Shown here one piece after another: positions 28,254-37,529 of a stretch of DNA of 64,000 bases. This stretch comes from CAWAHD01 sp963781785 (lineage in GTDB: Bacteria > Planctomycetota > Planctomycetia > Isosphaerales > Isosphaeraceae), in assembly GCA_963781785.1 (NCBI GenBank), contig CAWAHD010000005.1, positions 3,534,001 to 3,598,000 on the forward strand, written 5' to 3'. Made by a program: the position numbers and the translations under genes. The notes beneath the pieces were generated by a model, which was given only the letters and a program-made list of their open reading frames with translations, did no database searches and was not told the DNA's origin. Each line of letters opens with the position of its first letter. Within the stretch, counting starts at the first letter, position 1.

Positions 28254-29825
28254 TCAGTCGACGCGCGTAAACATTTCCACGTCTCTGCTCGGAAAAACGT
28301 TCGCGATCATGACTTTGACAACGTGGTCCTTGTCGCGAACGAACGAAAGGAACCAATCTTCCGGAAACCGTAGGACGAACTGCGTGCGGAACCGATCGCC
28401 GGACCAGTGCTCGAGCGCAGCGTGGCCGTTCGGTCCTAATTGGAATTGCAGTGATCCGTTAACCTCCTTGACGATCAATTGTCCCACGAGATCCGAGGCA
28501 TAGGTCCCGGTGTACTGGCTCAAGGGGCCGTGGGGTTTCATGTGCGCCCGGCGTTCACGGTCGAGGCGGGCGTACTCGGCGTCGCGCGGCTTCTCGTACT
28601 CGTCGAGCACGGCCTCGATGAACTCGCGGTTGGTCCAGGCCCGGGGCATCCCGAGCATGCGGTCGAGGAGGTCGTACATGACCATGGAGTGAACGCCTGT
28701 TGCCAGGTTCGTCAGCACCACCACGCCCAGCTTCTCTTCGGGTACGAGCGCGATGATCGCACCGGTCGAGCCGGCGTGCGACACCAGCTTCCGCCCGTGG
28801 TAGTCCCGGATCAGCCAGCCAAACCCCGCGCCGAGCGCGACCTTGCAGGGAGCGATCGGAGGCTCCGGCACGTTCGTGATCGGATCGACGCTGTGAAGCG
28901 CCTGCATTTGGCGAATCGTTTCGGCGCTCACGAGCCGGCGGCCGTGGAATTCACCCTCGGCCAACTGGAAGATCGCGAACTTCGCCAGGTCGTTCGCCGA
29001 CGAGCAGATCGCCCCGGCCGGCCGGATCGCCTCCCGGTAGCGCCGCGCGCTGGCGGTGAGGGGGAGCGCCCAGGTCCGGTCCTCCTGCAACGGACTATCG
29101 ACCAGCAATCGGCCATCGACGTCGACATACGGAGTGGCGACGTTCTCAACGCCGGCCAGTTCGAGCACGTCGGGGACCGTGGCGGTCATCTCGAGCGGCT
29201 TGAACACGCGCTCTCGAACGAATTCCGACCACGATTTTCCTGAGATTCGTTCCAGGATTTCGCCTGCCAGGATCGTCCCCATATTGTTGTACCGGACGCC
29301 GACCCGGAACGGCGAGACCTGCGGAACGAACCGCATCCGCCGGATCAGCTCGGCGCGCGTGAAGTCGGAATAGAAGTGGTCGGAGTCAGCGAGTCCTGTG
29401 CGGTGCGCGAGAAGATCGGCAATGTTCACTTCCCGTGTCATCCAGGGATCGTGGAGCTGGAACTCCGGCAAGTGCGTGACCACCCGGTCGGTCCAGCGCA
29501 GCCGTCCTTCATCAACCAGAATGGCCAGGGCCGTGGCGTTGAACGCCTTGGTGCAGGACGCGATGGGAAACACGGTGTCGGCGTCGACAGCGGCTCTTGT
29601 GCCCATCTTGCGGATGCCGTATCCGCGTGCAAGGACCACGCGCCCGTCCTTGACGACCGATACCGCCATCGCCGGCGCGTGCCAGTCCTTCATCGCTGCC
29701 GTGGCGTACGCATCGAAATCGCGGAACGGATCGTCAGTTGCCGCAACCGCTGCGACGTGCAAGAGCAGCACGAAAACCCACGCGGATGCAGCGAAAATGG
29801 CGGGCGGGCGAAACGCCACGTTCAT
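28254..29825 (-). CDS. serine hydrolase of the beta-lactamase/penicillin-binding-protein fold (class C / esterase type)
   Basis: 523 residues with a signal peptide (AASAWVFVLLLHVAAVAAT). All three active-site elements are present: S90-C-T-K93 (SxxK), Y178-N-N180 (YxN) and H349-A-G351 (HxG in place of KTG), the pattern of class C-like esterases and D-aminopeptidases rather than true beta-lactamases. The C-terminal 110 residues form a DUF3471-like barrel (YTGTYASDLVGQLIVKEVNG). The likely role is periplasmic peptide or ester hydrolysis; beta-lactam resistance is not implied. It stands alone, with the next gene more than 600 bp away. Confidence 0.85.
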   Translation of the reverse strand: MNVAFRPPAIFAASAWVFVLLLHVAAVAATDDPFRDFDAYATAAMKDWHAPAMAVSVVKDGRVVLARGYGIRKMGTRAAVDADTVFPIASCTKAFNATALAILVDEGRLRWTDRVVTHLPEFQLHDPWMTREVNIADLLAHRTGLADSDHFYSDFTRAELIRRMRFVPQVSPFRVGVRYNNMGTILAGEILERISGKSWSEFVRERVFKPLEMTATVPDVLELAGVENVATPYVDVDGRLLVDSPLQEDRTWALPLTASARRYREAIRPAGAICSSANDLAKFAIFQLAEGEFHGRRLVSAETIRQMQALHSVDPITNVPEPPIAPCKVALGAGFGWLIRDYHGRKLVSHAGSTGAIIALVPEEKLGVVVLTNLATGVHSMVMYDLLDRMLGMPRAWTNREFIEAVLDEYEKPRDAEYARLDRERRAHMKPHGPLSQYTGTYASDLVGQLIVKEVNGSLQFQLGPNGHAALEHWSGDRFRTQFVLRFPEDWFLSFVRDKDHVVKVMIANVFPSRDVEMFTRVD

Positions 29826-30426
29826 GACACCAGGCCCCTGGTGCGCTCAATCATCGTCGAAACCTCAAATAGGAAAACGATCGTTCGTCCCTGCGCCGGG
29901 CCAATCTCCCCAGTTGGTCCCGCCAACCGCTCCCGATCATTTCGTCCGTCTGAACGGTTACGAGAGGAGTTCGTGCCCAACGCCCATTGGACCGCCGATG
30001 TGCCGCGCCTGCCGGCGTGTCAGCGATTTGAACCAGAACAGGGTTCCCAGTCAGCGTCGCGCGAACTTGGCACCAATCGTCGATCCGATTCTCGCGCCCC
30101 CTCGCAAGGGAATCAAGCGATCCTGGACGACGTTGGTCCGCGACGCCAAGGTTGCCAGACACCCTCGTTCCGGCCGGCTGTGCGTGCAGGCAATCAGACC
30201 CGCGCCTATTCGTTGCCTGCAAGGTTGCCGGATACCCTCGTTCCGGCCGGCTGTGCGTGCAGGCAATCAGATCCGCGCCTGGTCGTTGCCTGAATGTGCG
30301 CCGTATTTCACCCAACCTTCAGCCAGCCAATGAAATGCGGGTGTCTTGATCGCCAGGGGAGCGCGGCGAATCTCTGGGTGTCTGAAATCTTGGGGGACTC
30401 GGTAGTCCCTGGATGTCTGGAATTTC
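29826..30426. other. gene-poor stretch upstream of the hydrolase
   Basis: No convincing coding sequence on either strand. It contains a 73-bp tandem duplication (separate entry) and, near 30411, one arm of a TGTCTGGAATT repeat. Confidence 0.45.
30148..30293 (+). repeat. 73-bp tandem duplication
   Basis: Two adjacent copies (30148-30220 and 30221-30293) start AAGGTTGCC and share CTCGTTCCGGCCGGCTGTGC and CAGGCAATCAGA. They differ at only a few positions. No coding role is apparent. Confidence 0.85.
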
Positions 30427-30633
30427 TTGTCAGACGCCAAGCCACTGTTGCTGAAGGGCTACGAGGGGATGAAGACTCGGGAGGAGAGGATCTCGAAATC
30501 GGGTGGTGGAGAGTTGCGCATCCCCGAAGCCCTCGATCGATTGATCGAATTCCACACGCCTACGAACAAGCCGGACGATGTGAAAAAGTGGCAAGCCGAG
30601 CGGGCGAAGTATCCGGGTGCCAAGCCGGCCTAG
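30427..30633 (+). pseudogene. C-terminal remnant of a TPR-containing Ser/Thr protein kinase
   Basis: The 68 codons read LLLKGYEGMKTREERI, then RIPEALDRLIEFHTPTNKPD and KKWQAERAKYP. This closely matches the last TPR and tail of the eukaryotic-like kinases with TPR repeats that are abundant in planctomycetes. The kinase domain and the rest of the TPR array are absent, and the apparent start is a TTG without a ribosome-binding site. It is best read as the end of a deleted kinase gene. The identification rests on remembered family sequence, not a search. Confidence 0.55.
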
Positions 30634-30683
30634 CCCGTGAATTAAGCCGTTTGCCTTGGTATGATTCAAGTGGAGGCTCTGCC

Positions 30684-31454
30684 ATGCCTATGCACAATTG
30701 GAAACGTATTCCGGGCACGATATACCACCACTTTCACCAGCGGTGGACCATCGCGATCTGCGACGCGCTCAACGCCGGTGTGTTGCCCGAAGGGTACTCC
30801 GCGCTCGTGGAGCAATACTCGTCCGGACTTTATCCCGACGTATTGACCGTGCAACGTCCCGGCGCGAAGCCCTCTCACTCACGAAAAGAGACGATGACGC
30901 TCGCGCCCCCACGCACGCGGATGGTTGTTCAACCCCGCGAGGGCAGGTTCCACGAGCGAGCCAACCGGATCACGATTCGCCACCACCTCGGCGAAGTCGT
31001 CTCGGTGATCGAAGTCGTCTCGCCGGGGAATAAGAACGGCAGACTCGCCGTTCGGGAGTTCGTCGGCAAAGCCGTCGACTTCCTGAGACGCGGGATCAAT
31101 CTGCTTATCGTCGATCCGTTCCCGCCTGGGCCGCAAGACCCACAGAGCCTGCATAAGCTCATCTGGGATGAGTTCGACGAAGACGCACCCTTTGAGCTAC
31201 CCGCCGACGAACCGCTCCTTCTCGTTTCCTACCGCGCGGCCGCGCCGCTCGTTGAGTTCACGCCAGAAGCGTTTATCGAACCGCTCCGCGCCGGTGCTCA
31301 GCTACCTGACATGCCCGCCTGGTTGGACCCCGATCTGTACGTCAACGTGCCGCTCGAAAACACGTACATGGCGGCATGGGAAGTCTGCCCGGCGGATTTT
31401 CAATACTATGTCGAACACGGCGCACCACCAGAAGAGAACCCGGCGTCGGCTTAA
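30684..31454 (+). CDS. DUF4058 family protein
   Basis: 256 residues starting at ATG 30684, which has GGAGG 7 nt upstream (30672-30676). The N-terminus MPMHNWKRIPGTIYHHFHQR, the middle block VSVIEVVSPGNKN and the segment FLRRGINLLIVDPFPPGP are typical of DUF4058, a family of unknown function common in cyanobacteria and planctomycetes. The middle block recalls a Uma2/PD-(D/E)xK-like core, but no complete nuclease triad can be shown. Its stop is followed directly by the duplicated 360-bp segment. It stands at the edge of an accessory region rich in relics. Confidence 0.8.
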   Translation: MPMHNWKRIPGTIYHHFHQRWTIAICDALNAGVLPEGYSALVEQYSSGLYPDVLTVQRPGAKPSHSRKETMTLAPPRTRMVVQPREGRFHERANRITIRHHLGEVVSVIEVVSPGNKNGRLAVREFVGKAVDFLRRGINLLIVDPFPPGPQDPQSLHKLIWDEFDEDAPFELPADEPLLLVSYRAAAPLVEFTPEAFIEPLRAGAQLPDMPAWLDPDLYVNVPLENTYMAAWEVCPADFQYYVEHGAPPEENPASA

Positions 31455-31814
31455 ATGAGTCGTGAGCGCGGCACACCCGCGCCAGTTTCCAGCCCCGATC
31501 AGGATTTGACCATGACCATCGAACAACTCCGAACGATACACGGTGCGCAGCCGTTCAAGCCATTTGAGATCCATCTCGCCGACAGCCGGACCCTGACGGT
31601 GAAGCATCCCGAGATGCTCTCTCAATCCGAAAGCGGGCGAACGATCGCGGTTGCTCGTCCCGACGACACGATCGAGATCGTCGACCTGTTGTTGGTCGTG
31701 AGCCTGAAGCCGCTAGCGAACGGATCGACGCGCCGTGGCCGCCGCCGGCCATGAAGTGCTGCCCTTTGCCGAACCGCCGTTCTCAATCGCCCTCGTGGTC
31801 GGGTGTGACCCGCG
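31455..31814. repeat. 360-bp segmental duplication, copy 1
   Basis: This segment recurs at 39546-39905 in the same orientation, with roughly nine bases in ten matching by eye, including non-coding sequence on both sides of the small gene it carries. Similarity begins at ATGAGTCGTGAG and ends after GGGTGTGACCCGCG. Confidence 0.85.
31512..31754 (+). CDS. small conserved planctomycete protein, copy 1
   Basis: 80 residues. ATG 31512 is preferred over the ATG at 31455 because AGGA lies about 8 nt upstream. The sequence (MTIEQLRTIHGAQPFKPFEI, then HLADSRTLTVKHPE and PDDTIEIVDLLLVV) belongs to a family of small beta-rich proteins seen many times per genome in planctomycetes, with unknown function. 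The Arg-rich tail (STRRGRRRP) is shared with its second copy at 39603. The difference pattern between copies (for example KHPEML/EHPELL) shows divergence while both remain open, which suggests that the product is made. Confidence 0.7.
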   Translation: MTIEQLRTIHGAQPFKPFEIHLADSRTLTVKHPEMLSQSESGRTIAVARPDDTIEIVDLLLVVSLKPLANGSTRRGRRRP

Positions 31815-31911
31815 CGAGAGCGCGAATGACTCCCGCGTCGGGCGGTGAGCGCGTTCGTGCGATCACTGATATCGCCCCCATTTGGGCTTTCAGAAACGGA
31901 TTGTCGGCGAA

Positions 31912-32080
31912 TACCTGGGGCTCACGCCACCAGGCTTTACGATTCCGCCCCGCTTCGGGGGCTCCAGAACAATCTCAACGCCCAGATCCGTATACCTGTG
32001 GCTCACGCCACCAGGCTTGACGATTCCGCCCCGCTGCGGGGGCTCCAGAACAATCTCAACGCACAGATCGGTATTCCTGG
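31912..32080 (+). repeat. 81-bp repeat array, two copies (family A)
   Basis: Two head-to-tail units start TACCTGGGGCTCACGCCACC and TACCTGTGGCTCACGCCACC at 31912 and 31993, followed by a partial third. Each contains a CCGCCCCGCTTCGGGG hairpin. The same unit forms the array at 40893-41122. Confidence 0.85.
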
Positions 32081-32536
32081 GTGAGAGTGGTCACGATCAT
32101 TGACCTATTTGCGATCACACTAATTGATGGAAGCGGTCGTTTTTTGGGTGGTCGGAGTACCGGGATGGCGACGAAGGTCAGAGCGCATCGAGCCCCGAAC
32201 TGGCTTCCTGGATACGTCGATCGATCCGACCGAAGCGCGCAACAGCGACAGCTATGATTCAAAGCAGCAACGCCAGCGACATCAGCCAACGCTCGTCCAT
32301 GGACTCGCCTCCGCGAGTCTCTCGTCCCAACGCAGGGAGCAGTCGCCGGGCCGTCTGCTCCGAGGTCGAACGCGCGTGATCCGTCGTGGCGATCCTGCCG
32401 GGTGCAACCGTGCGCTGGAGTTGCTCGCCTCCAGGATTTCGAGGGCGAATCCCGCCCCGTACGGGAGGCGTCCTGTTCACAGGCGCTGTCGCCCGATTCC
32501 GGCCTATCACTCCCCCGTCGACGGCTACGCCGCGCG
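32081..32536. other. intergenic stretch without a recognised gene
   Basis: Neither strand shows family character or a plausible ribosome-binding site. It lies downstream of the metallo-hydrolase gene, so a terminator is expected, but no strong hairpin with a T-run was found. Confidence 0.35.
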
Positions 32537-33394
32537 TCAATCCAACCGCGCCACGCCGTTGCCCGGCTTCGGGAACCGAACGAACACGTCCGGGTCATGG
32601 CCCGGGATGATCAGCCGCGGGCTCGCGGCCAGCTTCCTCATCCGGTCCTGCGCAGCCAGGTTTGACTTGGCGTCGAGCGTAGCCGTGATCGGCACGTGCT
32701 TGTCGAGGTTCTCGTACAGATAGACGTTGTCCGACGCCACCACCATGCGGCCCGACTTCGTATTTACGCCCACGTACTGCGACGCGAACGTGTGCTTCCC
32801 TCCGGTGTAAACCGTCACTCCCGGCATGATCTCCTTGGCGTCGCCGTCGACCAGACGAACACGGCCCTCAGTGTTCAGCTTCACCAGGGCCGAGACGTCA
32901 TCCTGCGCGGTCGCCGCGCCTTTGCCGGACGGCGGCTTGACATCGCGCGTGTAATGATTGAACTCATCTTTCTGGATCCAGACCGTTGCCTTCGGAAACA
33001 AATCGACGCCATCGACGTGATCCGAGTGCATGTGTGTGACGATGACGTCGGTGACCTCTTCCGGCTTGATCCCGAGTCGCCCGACAGCCCGGTCGGGTCG
33101 AATGTAGTCGGCGATCCCTTCGAACTCCTTGAAGAACTGCGGCCGGTAGAATCCGGCATCGACCAGGACCGTCCGCCCGCCTGGGCCTTTCAGTACCCAG
33201 AAAGTCATGGCGAGGTCGACCTTCCGCTGCGGTTCGGCCCCCTGCACGAGAAAAGAGACTGGACAGCCGGGGCACGTGCCATACCGGACAGCATACACTT
33301 CGTAGCGCGGCGGCTCGTCGGCCCGTGCGTCGAGCCCGTAGAGGCCGCTGACTCCGGTCATGACGATGAGTGCGAGGAACCGTCGGTGTGGCAT
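32537..33394 (-). CDS. metallo-beta-lactamase-fold hydrolase, N-acyl-homoserine-lactonase-like, secreted
   Basis: 285 residues from ATG 33394, which has AAGGAG 6 nt upstream and begins a signal peptide (RRFLALIVMTGVSGLYGLDA). The metal-binding motif H121-M-H-S-D-H126 and the later IIPGHDP segment mark the MBL superfamily. The stretch YGTCPGCPVSFLVQGAEP and the WVLKGPGGRTVLVDAGFYRP block resemble the AiiA/AttM lactonase branch. If so, it hydrolyses lactone rings outside the cytoplasm (quorum quenching or scavenging); other esters are possible. The reading frame continues upstream into a DUF899 relic, giving an apparent 317-residue ORF, but the signal peptide and ribosome-binding site favour the internal start. 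Confidence 0.8.
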   Translation of the reverse strand: MPHRRFLALIVMTGVSGLYGLDARADEPPRYEVYAVRYGTCPGCPVSFLVQGAEPQRKVDLAMTFWVLKGPGGRTVLVDAGFYRPQFFKEFEGIADYIRPDRAVGRLGIKPEEVTDVIVTHMHSDHVDGVDLFPKATVWIQKDEFNHYTRDVKPPSGKGAATAQDDVSALVKLNTEGRVRLVDGDAKEIMPGVTVYTGGKHTFASQYVGVNTKSGRMVVASDNVYLYENLDKHVPITATLDAKSNLAAQDRMRKLAASPRLIIPGHDPDVFVRFPKPGNGVARLD

Positions 33395-33490
33395 GAAAAA
33401 CTCCTTCTCTATCTCGAGCAACTCACGGCGCGCGGTCAGCCATTCCTCGCGCGAGACTATTCTGGGTTGAGCCGTGGCGACCGTTGGCAT
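33395..33490 (-). pseudogene. 5' relic of a DUF899 (thioredoxin-like) gene
   Basis: The 32 codons read MPTVATAQPRIVSREEWLTA, then RRELLEIEKEF, the characteristic start of DUF899 proteins. The rest of that gene is gone, and the frame runs directly into the metallo-hydrolase start. The AAGGAG used as the hydrolase ribosome-binding site falls inside the relic's EKEF codons. Identification is from memory of the family. Confidence 0.6.
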
Positions 33491-34257
33491 CGCGATTTCT
33501 CGTTCGTTTCAGCTTGCGTCGTGCGTCGGCCGGCTTCTGGGGGTCTGGTGCTGTCAGCGAGTCGTGCGTAGTCTATGACCGCTTCCGACTCACGTTGGAG
33601 TGACTGGTCACACAAAATGGTCGTACGGAGACGACGTGAATCGACAAGAGGCCGCGCGGAATGAACGAGTTTTTGGTCCATGCTGCAATGCATGCGGCCG
33701 TTTGTCCGGCAGGTTTTATCGCTTCTGACAAGGGAATTCCAGACACCCAGGAATTCCAGACACCCATGCGCCAGACAGAAATGCACGCATGCTCGGCGCA
33801 CCCGTCCTTAGACCGGCACGCTCCAGCAAGGTCTTGATGGTAAAGAGGTTCCACATGTAACGCTCCGGCACTCCCATCCGGTGGCTGGTGGGTGTCTGCG
33901 ACCCCTTCTCCGCTGTTGAGCGTCCGTTACCGTTGGTTGGAACTGCGCTCATCTCCGTGATCCAGACCGTTGACAGGATGAAGATACTTCAGACGCTTTC
34001 GCTTCGGGATGACACATCACGCCAAGCTTCGAAGACGTACGAAGCTGTGAGCACGTTTGACTGCGCGCCTTTTGTTTGCGATCATGAATGCGCTCATACT
34101 GCTGTTGGACGCCGAGCCCGAGGTATCATCAGCATGCGCGGGCTCGACCTTCCTTGCACCGCTAGCCCGACGCGGCTACGTTCATGGGCGCAGGACGCGC
34201 CTCCTCAGTTGCGAACCATCGTTGAATCGGACAGTGCGACCCGATGGACACCCAGCC
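33491..34257. other. gene-poor stretch with inverted TGTCTGGAATTCC repeat
   Basis: At 33724-33758 two direct copies of GGAATTCCAGACACCC occur after TCTGACAAG. This is the inverted counterpart of GGATGTCTGGAATTTCTTGT at 30411. Short open stretches near 33850 (MWNLFTIKTLLERAG) look like a gene fragment but cannot be assigned. Confidence 0.4.
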
Positions 34258-34569
34258 ATGCGACTGCCCCGGATGACGATGCGGCGATGGATGGTCACCG
34301 TGGCGGTCGTTGCCGTTCTCATCGTTGTAGTCCCCCATGTCATACGTGAACTGAGGCGGCGGTACATCATCGGCTCACCTGCTGCGGGAAGACCATTATG
34401 GGTGGGCTCACCCGGGATTGGATTGAGAGGGTCGATATCGTTCAACTCGAAGTCGATCGCCGCCGAGGCCGCCCTGGCCGGGTACTGGCGCGATCATCCG
34501 GCTGTGAACGTGACCACGGAGCCCACTCCGAGGGGTGCCATATACCCATTTACTAGCCAACTGATGTGA
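34258..34569 (+). CDS. small single-pass membrane protein
   Basis: 103 residues from ATG 34258. The start MRLPRMTMRRWMVTVAVVAV is a very common planctomycete N-terminus: a short basic segment followed by one membrane helix. Family members are usually longer, with a Tyr/Arg-rich region after the helix. Here the chain after RRRYIIGSPAAG is unlike them, so the gene may be truncated or diverged. No ribosome-binding site stands out. The function is unknown. Confidence 0.45.
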   Translation: MRLPRMTMRRWMVTVAVVAVLIVVVPHVIRELRRRYIIGSPAAGRPLWVGSPGIGLRGSISFNSKSIAAEAALAGYWRDHPAVNVTTEPTPRGAIYPFTSQLM

Positions 34570-34931
34570 ATGGGTTGGGAGGCTAACACTGCTGAATCCG
34601 ACTGTCAGGTTCAGGGATGGTCCCCGCGGACCGGACCGGCCGCGGGGAAGGGACTCACGGCGCCGGGGCGGATGTGATGCCGACGACGCTGAAGACGGCG
34701 GCGGCAAGCGACTTGCGCTCCAAGGCGCTGTCCCGCGGCACGCGCAACGAGTGCTTCTCGACCCTCAGGAAATCGGAGCGGTGGGGCAGCGGAACTCCCG
34801 TCGAGCAACTGCGGCGCAAAGGCATCGGTTATCGAAGGACGGGCAGTGCAAATTCGGTTTACCGACTGGACCTGTGCGAACGGGGATCCCAGGCGCCGAT
34901 CGGGCTGCGTGGATTGGGCTCGGCGCGGGGC
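34570..34931. other. intergenic stretch without a recognised gene
   Basis: Open codon runs exist on both strands because of the high GC content, but none has a ribosome-binding site or family character. Confidence 0.35.
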
Positions 34932-36251
34932 CTATTCCCGGATGACGACGGTGAAGACGGGGCTCGTGAAGTCGCCGTCCCACACGCTTTTCTCCTCTTC
35001 CGGGTGTCCGCCCGAGTCGTAGATGATCTGGACGCGGTATTCCCCCGGCTTGGAAAAGTCGGAGAGCCGACCCAGGTCGATCTCCCGCCTATAGGGCGAG
35101 GATGGGCTCAGGTCGACGACCCGGTACTTGACGGCCGCCGGCTGATGGGTGCTCGAGACGGTCTTGCCGTCAGCAGTCGTCTGAAAGGACATCGTGACGA
35201 CCCGGCGACCTGCGGGATACTTCTCGATCTGATCACCGACCGACTCGACGCGGAGGCCCCAGAAGTCGGTCCCGTCTGCCTGGTCGGCGAACTTCTCGGC
35301 GGGAGGGGTCGGCTTCGGGATGGGACGCCCGCCGGCCGCAGATTTCCGCGGGTCGGCGAGCGCGGTATCGGGGTCAAAGTGGAAGACCACACGAACCGGG
35401 ACCACGACCCGTGTGCCGCGCGCGAATTCGAAACGCGTCTTCTCGGGGACAACCTCGAGTGCTTGCGCAGACACCTGGTCGCCGAAGTCATACCGGAAAT
35501 AATTTGAGAGCGTCGCCGGGTAGACATGGAACCGGTTGGTGCTGGACGAGTTTCGCGAGAAGAAGTCGTTACTGGGCTGCCTGCCTGCGACCGGCGGCCG
35601 TCCGTGCACGCTTCTCCATTCGTAATTCTCGTCGTCGGCCACCAACGTGTACTCGCGGAAGGCCCAGGCGTGGATTCGGATCAGGCCGGGGTGGACGGGA
35701 TCGGGCGAGAGGCCCATGAACTGCCCGGATGCATTGCCCGTGATGTTGCGCCACGTCTTGCCGAGATCGGTCGAACGGAGGACACTTTGGTTGGTCCCTT
35801 CGTCGCCGGTCACGGCAAAGAGAACGCCACTCGGATTGAGCAAGGTCGCTCCGAAGTCGTCGCGCTCGGAGACGAGCTCCCAGGTCAAGCCGTTGTCCTT
35901 CGTGACGTACAGGCCATAGCGAGAGCCGGGTCGAGGCCGTTCGTTGTTTGCGTTGAACTTCGGCCGCTCGGCGACGTAGATGACCACCGGCGACCGCCCG
36001 GGTTGCGCGGCGAAGCTCCCGTTCGGAGGCATCTCAGGCGGGGTCTTCAATCGCTCCCAGCGCTTCGTTTCGAGAGAAGCGCGGAAGAGCCCGTTTGGCG
36101 TCGACGCGAAGACGAACGACGCTCGCTTCGAGACCGAGGTCAGTGGCGTACTGGCCTCGTCGCGTGTCGGCTCCGACGCGACCGCGCTGAAGCCCAATAA
36201 GCTCGACACCAGGCTCAAGACGTTCACGATCGAGAGTGCGGATCGTCTCAT
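34932..36251 (-). CDS. secreted BNR/sialidase-like beta-propeller protein
   Basis: 439 residues from ATG 36251, with a signal peptide (LSIVNVLSLVSSLLGFSAVA). The first half contains Asp-box/BNR repeats of sialidase-type propellers: YVTKDNGLTWELVSERD, RSTDLGKTWRNITG and a diverged third. The second half is a beta-sandwich-like region (REIDLGRLSDFSKPGEYRVQ, then IIYDSGG), as in proteins that bind or sense carbohydrate. No sialidase catalytic Arg triad or nucleophile Tyr can be traced, so an enzyme role is not claimed. An upstream in-frame ATG at 36323 would place 24 extra residues before the signal peptide and is less likely. Confidence 0.65.
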   Translation of the reverse strand: MRRSALSIVNVLSLVSSLLGFSAVASEPTRDEASTPLTSVSKRASFVFASTPNGLFRASLETKRWERLKTPPEMPPNGSFAAQPGRSPVVIYVAERPKFNANNERPRPGSRYGLYVTKDNGLTWELVSERDDFGATLLNPSGVLFAVTGDEGTNQSVLRSTDLGKTWRNITGNASGQFMGLSPDPVHPGLIRIHAWAFREYTLVADDENYEWRSVHGRPPVAGRQPSNDFFSRNSSSTNRFHVYPATLSNYFRYDFGDQVSAQALEVVPEKTRFEFARGTRVVVPVRVVFHFDPDTALADPRKSAAGGRPIPKPTPPAEKFADQADGTDFWGLRVESVGDQIEKYPAGRRVVTMSFQTTADGKTVSSTHQPAAVKYRVVDLSPSSPYRREIDLGRLSDFSKPGEYRVQIIYDSGGHPEEEKSVWDGDFTSPVFTVVIRE

Positions 36252-36599
36252 GGCGCTAGTCCTCTCGTCACCGGCGGAAATGGGTCTTCCCCATCGGGTA
36301 ACAGGTACCGCGCAATTGTACAAACTACGAATCCTGGAAGGGAGGCCCTGGTCACCGGATCGTCATGCGTACCGCAGGGCCCATCGCGAGATTGTCATGA
36401 TGCGCAGAAGGCGCACTGCGGAACCAGCGAACAGAATTCCTTCTCTGCTCGGGTCTCCGCCCTCGCCTACGAACCGGGAGCCGCGTTGCACGCTTCGGTC
36501 CGACGACACCGAAGTCGCTTGGCCCGAGGTTGCTTCGGTCGATCTGACCGACGCGCGCAACTTTCCAGTTCTTGGATTCCAAGGCAATACCAGCGCACT
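36252..36599. other. intergenic stretch with a short repeat also found near 38934
   Basis: CGGTCCGACGACACCGAAG lies near 36495 and again near 38942. Otherwise no gene is recognised. Confidence 0.4.
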
Positions 36600-37529
36600 T
36601 CAGCTCTGACGGGAGAGTGGTGTGATTCGGGAGGCGATGAGGTCGCCGAGCAATGTTCGGTCTCGGGGTACCAGTACGATCTCCGCTTTGCCCTCGAGGA
36701 TGTTCTGGGTTTCGAGGATCTCGAACAATGCCCTGCAAATCTCCGGATCCTGCGAGATGGTTTGCAGCGCGGCGCCGACGATCTGCGGGCGGAGCGCGGC
36801 CGCCTTGGCAAATTCGACCGCGGCCTCGCGTTCGGCGGCGCTGGTGATGACGCTGACCTGGTTGGCCCCGTCCTGCTTGATGGCGCTGGTGACCTGGCGC
36901 AGTTGGTTGACCACCTTCTTCTCGATTTGCTGCATCATGCCCACGTCGCGGAAATGGACCTTGCGAATGTAGACGGAGCCGAGCTTGTAACCCCATTCCT
37001 CGGATTGAGGGGAAACCTCGGTGCGCACGGTCTGGCTCATGGCGTGGCGGTTCTCGAGCATCTCCGCCAGCTTCAGATTGTTCAGGCAGCGGACGGTGGC
37101 GTTGCCCACGTTCGCGGCCAGGGAGCCGCGCGGATCGGCGTACTTGAAGAGATAGGAAACGGGATTGCTGATGTACATCTCGTACCAGATGCCGATGCCC
37201 ATCGGCGCGCCTTCCTCGGAGTTGACTGGCTGGCTCCGAAGGTACTGTTGATCGAGCCGCATATCCATGGTGTAGCAACGTCCCAGGAAATTGACGATCA
37301 AAGCCCCCGGACCGAGCTCGCGTAGCAGGAAATACAATCCAGGATTGGCGAGCTGGCCGATGACCTTGCCGAACAAGACGTAGACCTTGCACTGTCGCTC
37401 CAGGACGATGGTGTACAGACCGAACACGCGCGCCAGACCGAGAGCCATCGGGACGACCAGAAACAAGGTGATTAATGTCGCGACGGCGGCGATAAGGAAG
37501 GAGGCGGCCGGGGTCACGGAGTCAATCAT
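36600..37529 (-). CDS. SPFH/Band 7 (stomatin/prohibitin-type) protein, second of a pair
   Basis: 309 residues. An N-terminal membrane segment (AAVATLITLFLVVPMALGLA) is followed by an SPFH domain with typical elements: ECKVYVLFGKVIGQL-like entry (read RQCKVYVLFGK), SYLFKYADPRGSLAANVGNA, and a helical coiled stretch NQVSVITSAAEREAAVEFAK. Its start overlaps the stop of the preceding SPFH gene by 8 bp, so the two are a translationally coupled pair like HflK/HflC or the paired stomatins. The partners probably form a mixed oligomer at the membrane. No protease gene is adjacent, so the target is unknown. Confidence 0.85.
   Translation of the reverse strand: MIDSVTPAASFLIAAVATLITLFLVVPMALGLARVFGLYTIVLERQCKVYVLFGKVIGQLANPGLYFLLRELGPGALIVNFLGRCYTMDMRLDQQYLRSQPVNSEEGAPMGIGIWYEMYISNPVSYLFKYADPRGSLAANVGNATVRCLNNLKLAEMLENRHAMSQTVRTEVSPQSEEWGYKLGSVYIRKVHFRDVGMMQQIEKKVVNQLRQVTSAIKQDGANQVSVITSAAEREAAVEFAKAAALRPQIVGAALQTISQDPEICRALFEILETQNILEGKAEIVLVPRDRTLLGDLIASRITPLSRQS

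Noticed and set aside
28254..29825. true class C beta-lactamase
   Set aside because: The third motif is HAG rather than KTG and the C-terminus is DUF3471-like, which fits an esterase or aminopeptidase-like enzyme better.
31912..32080. possible CRISPR array
   Set aside because: Units are 81-bp and similar throughout, without unique spacers, and there are no cas genes.
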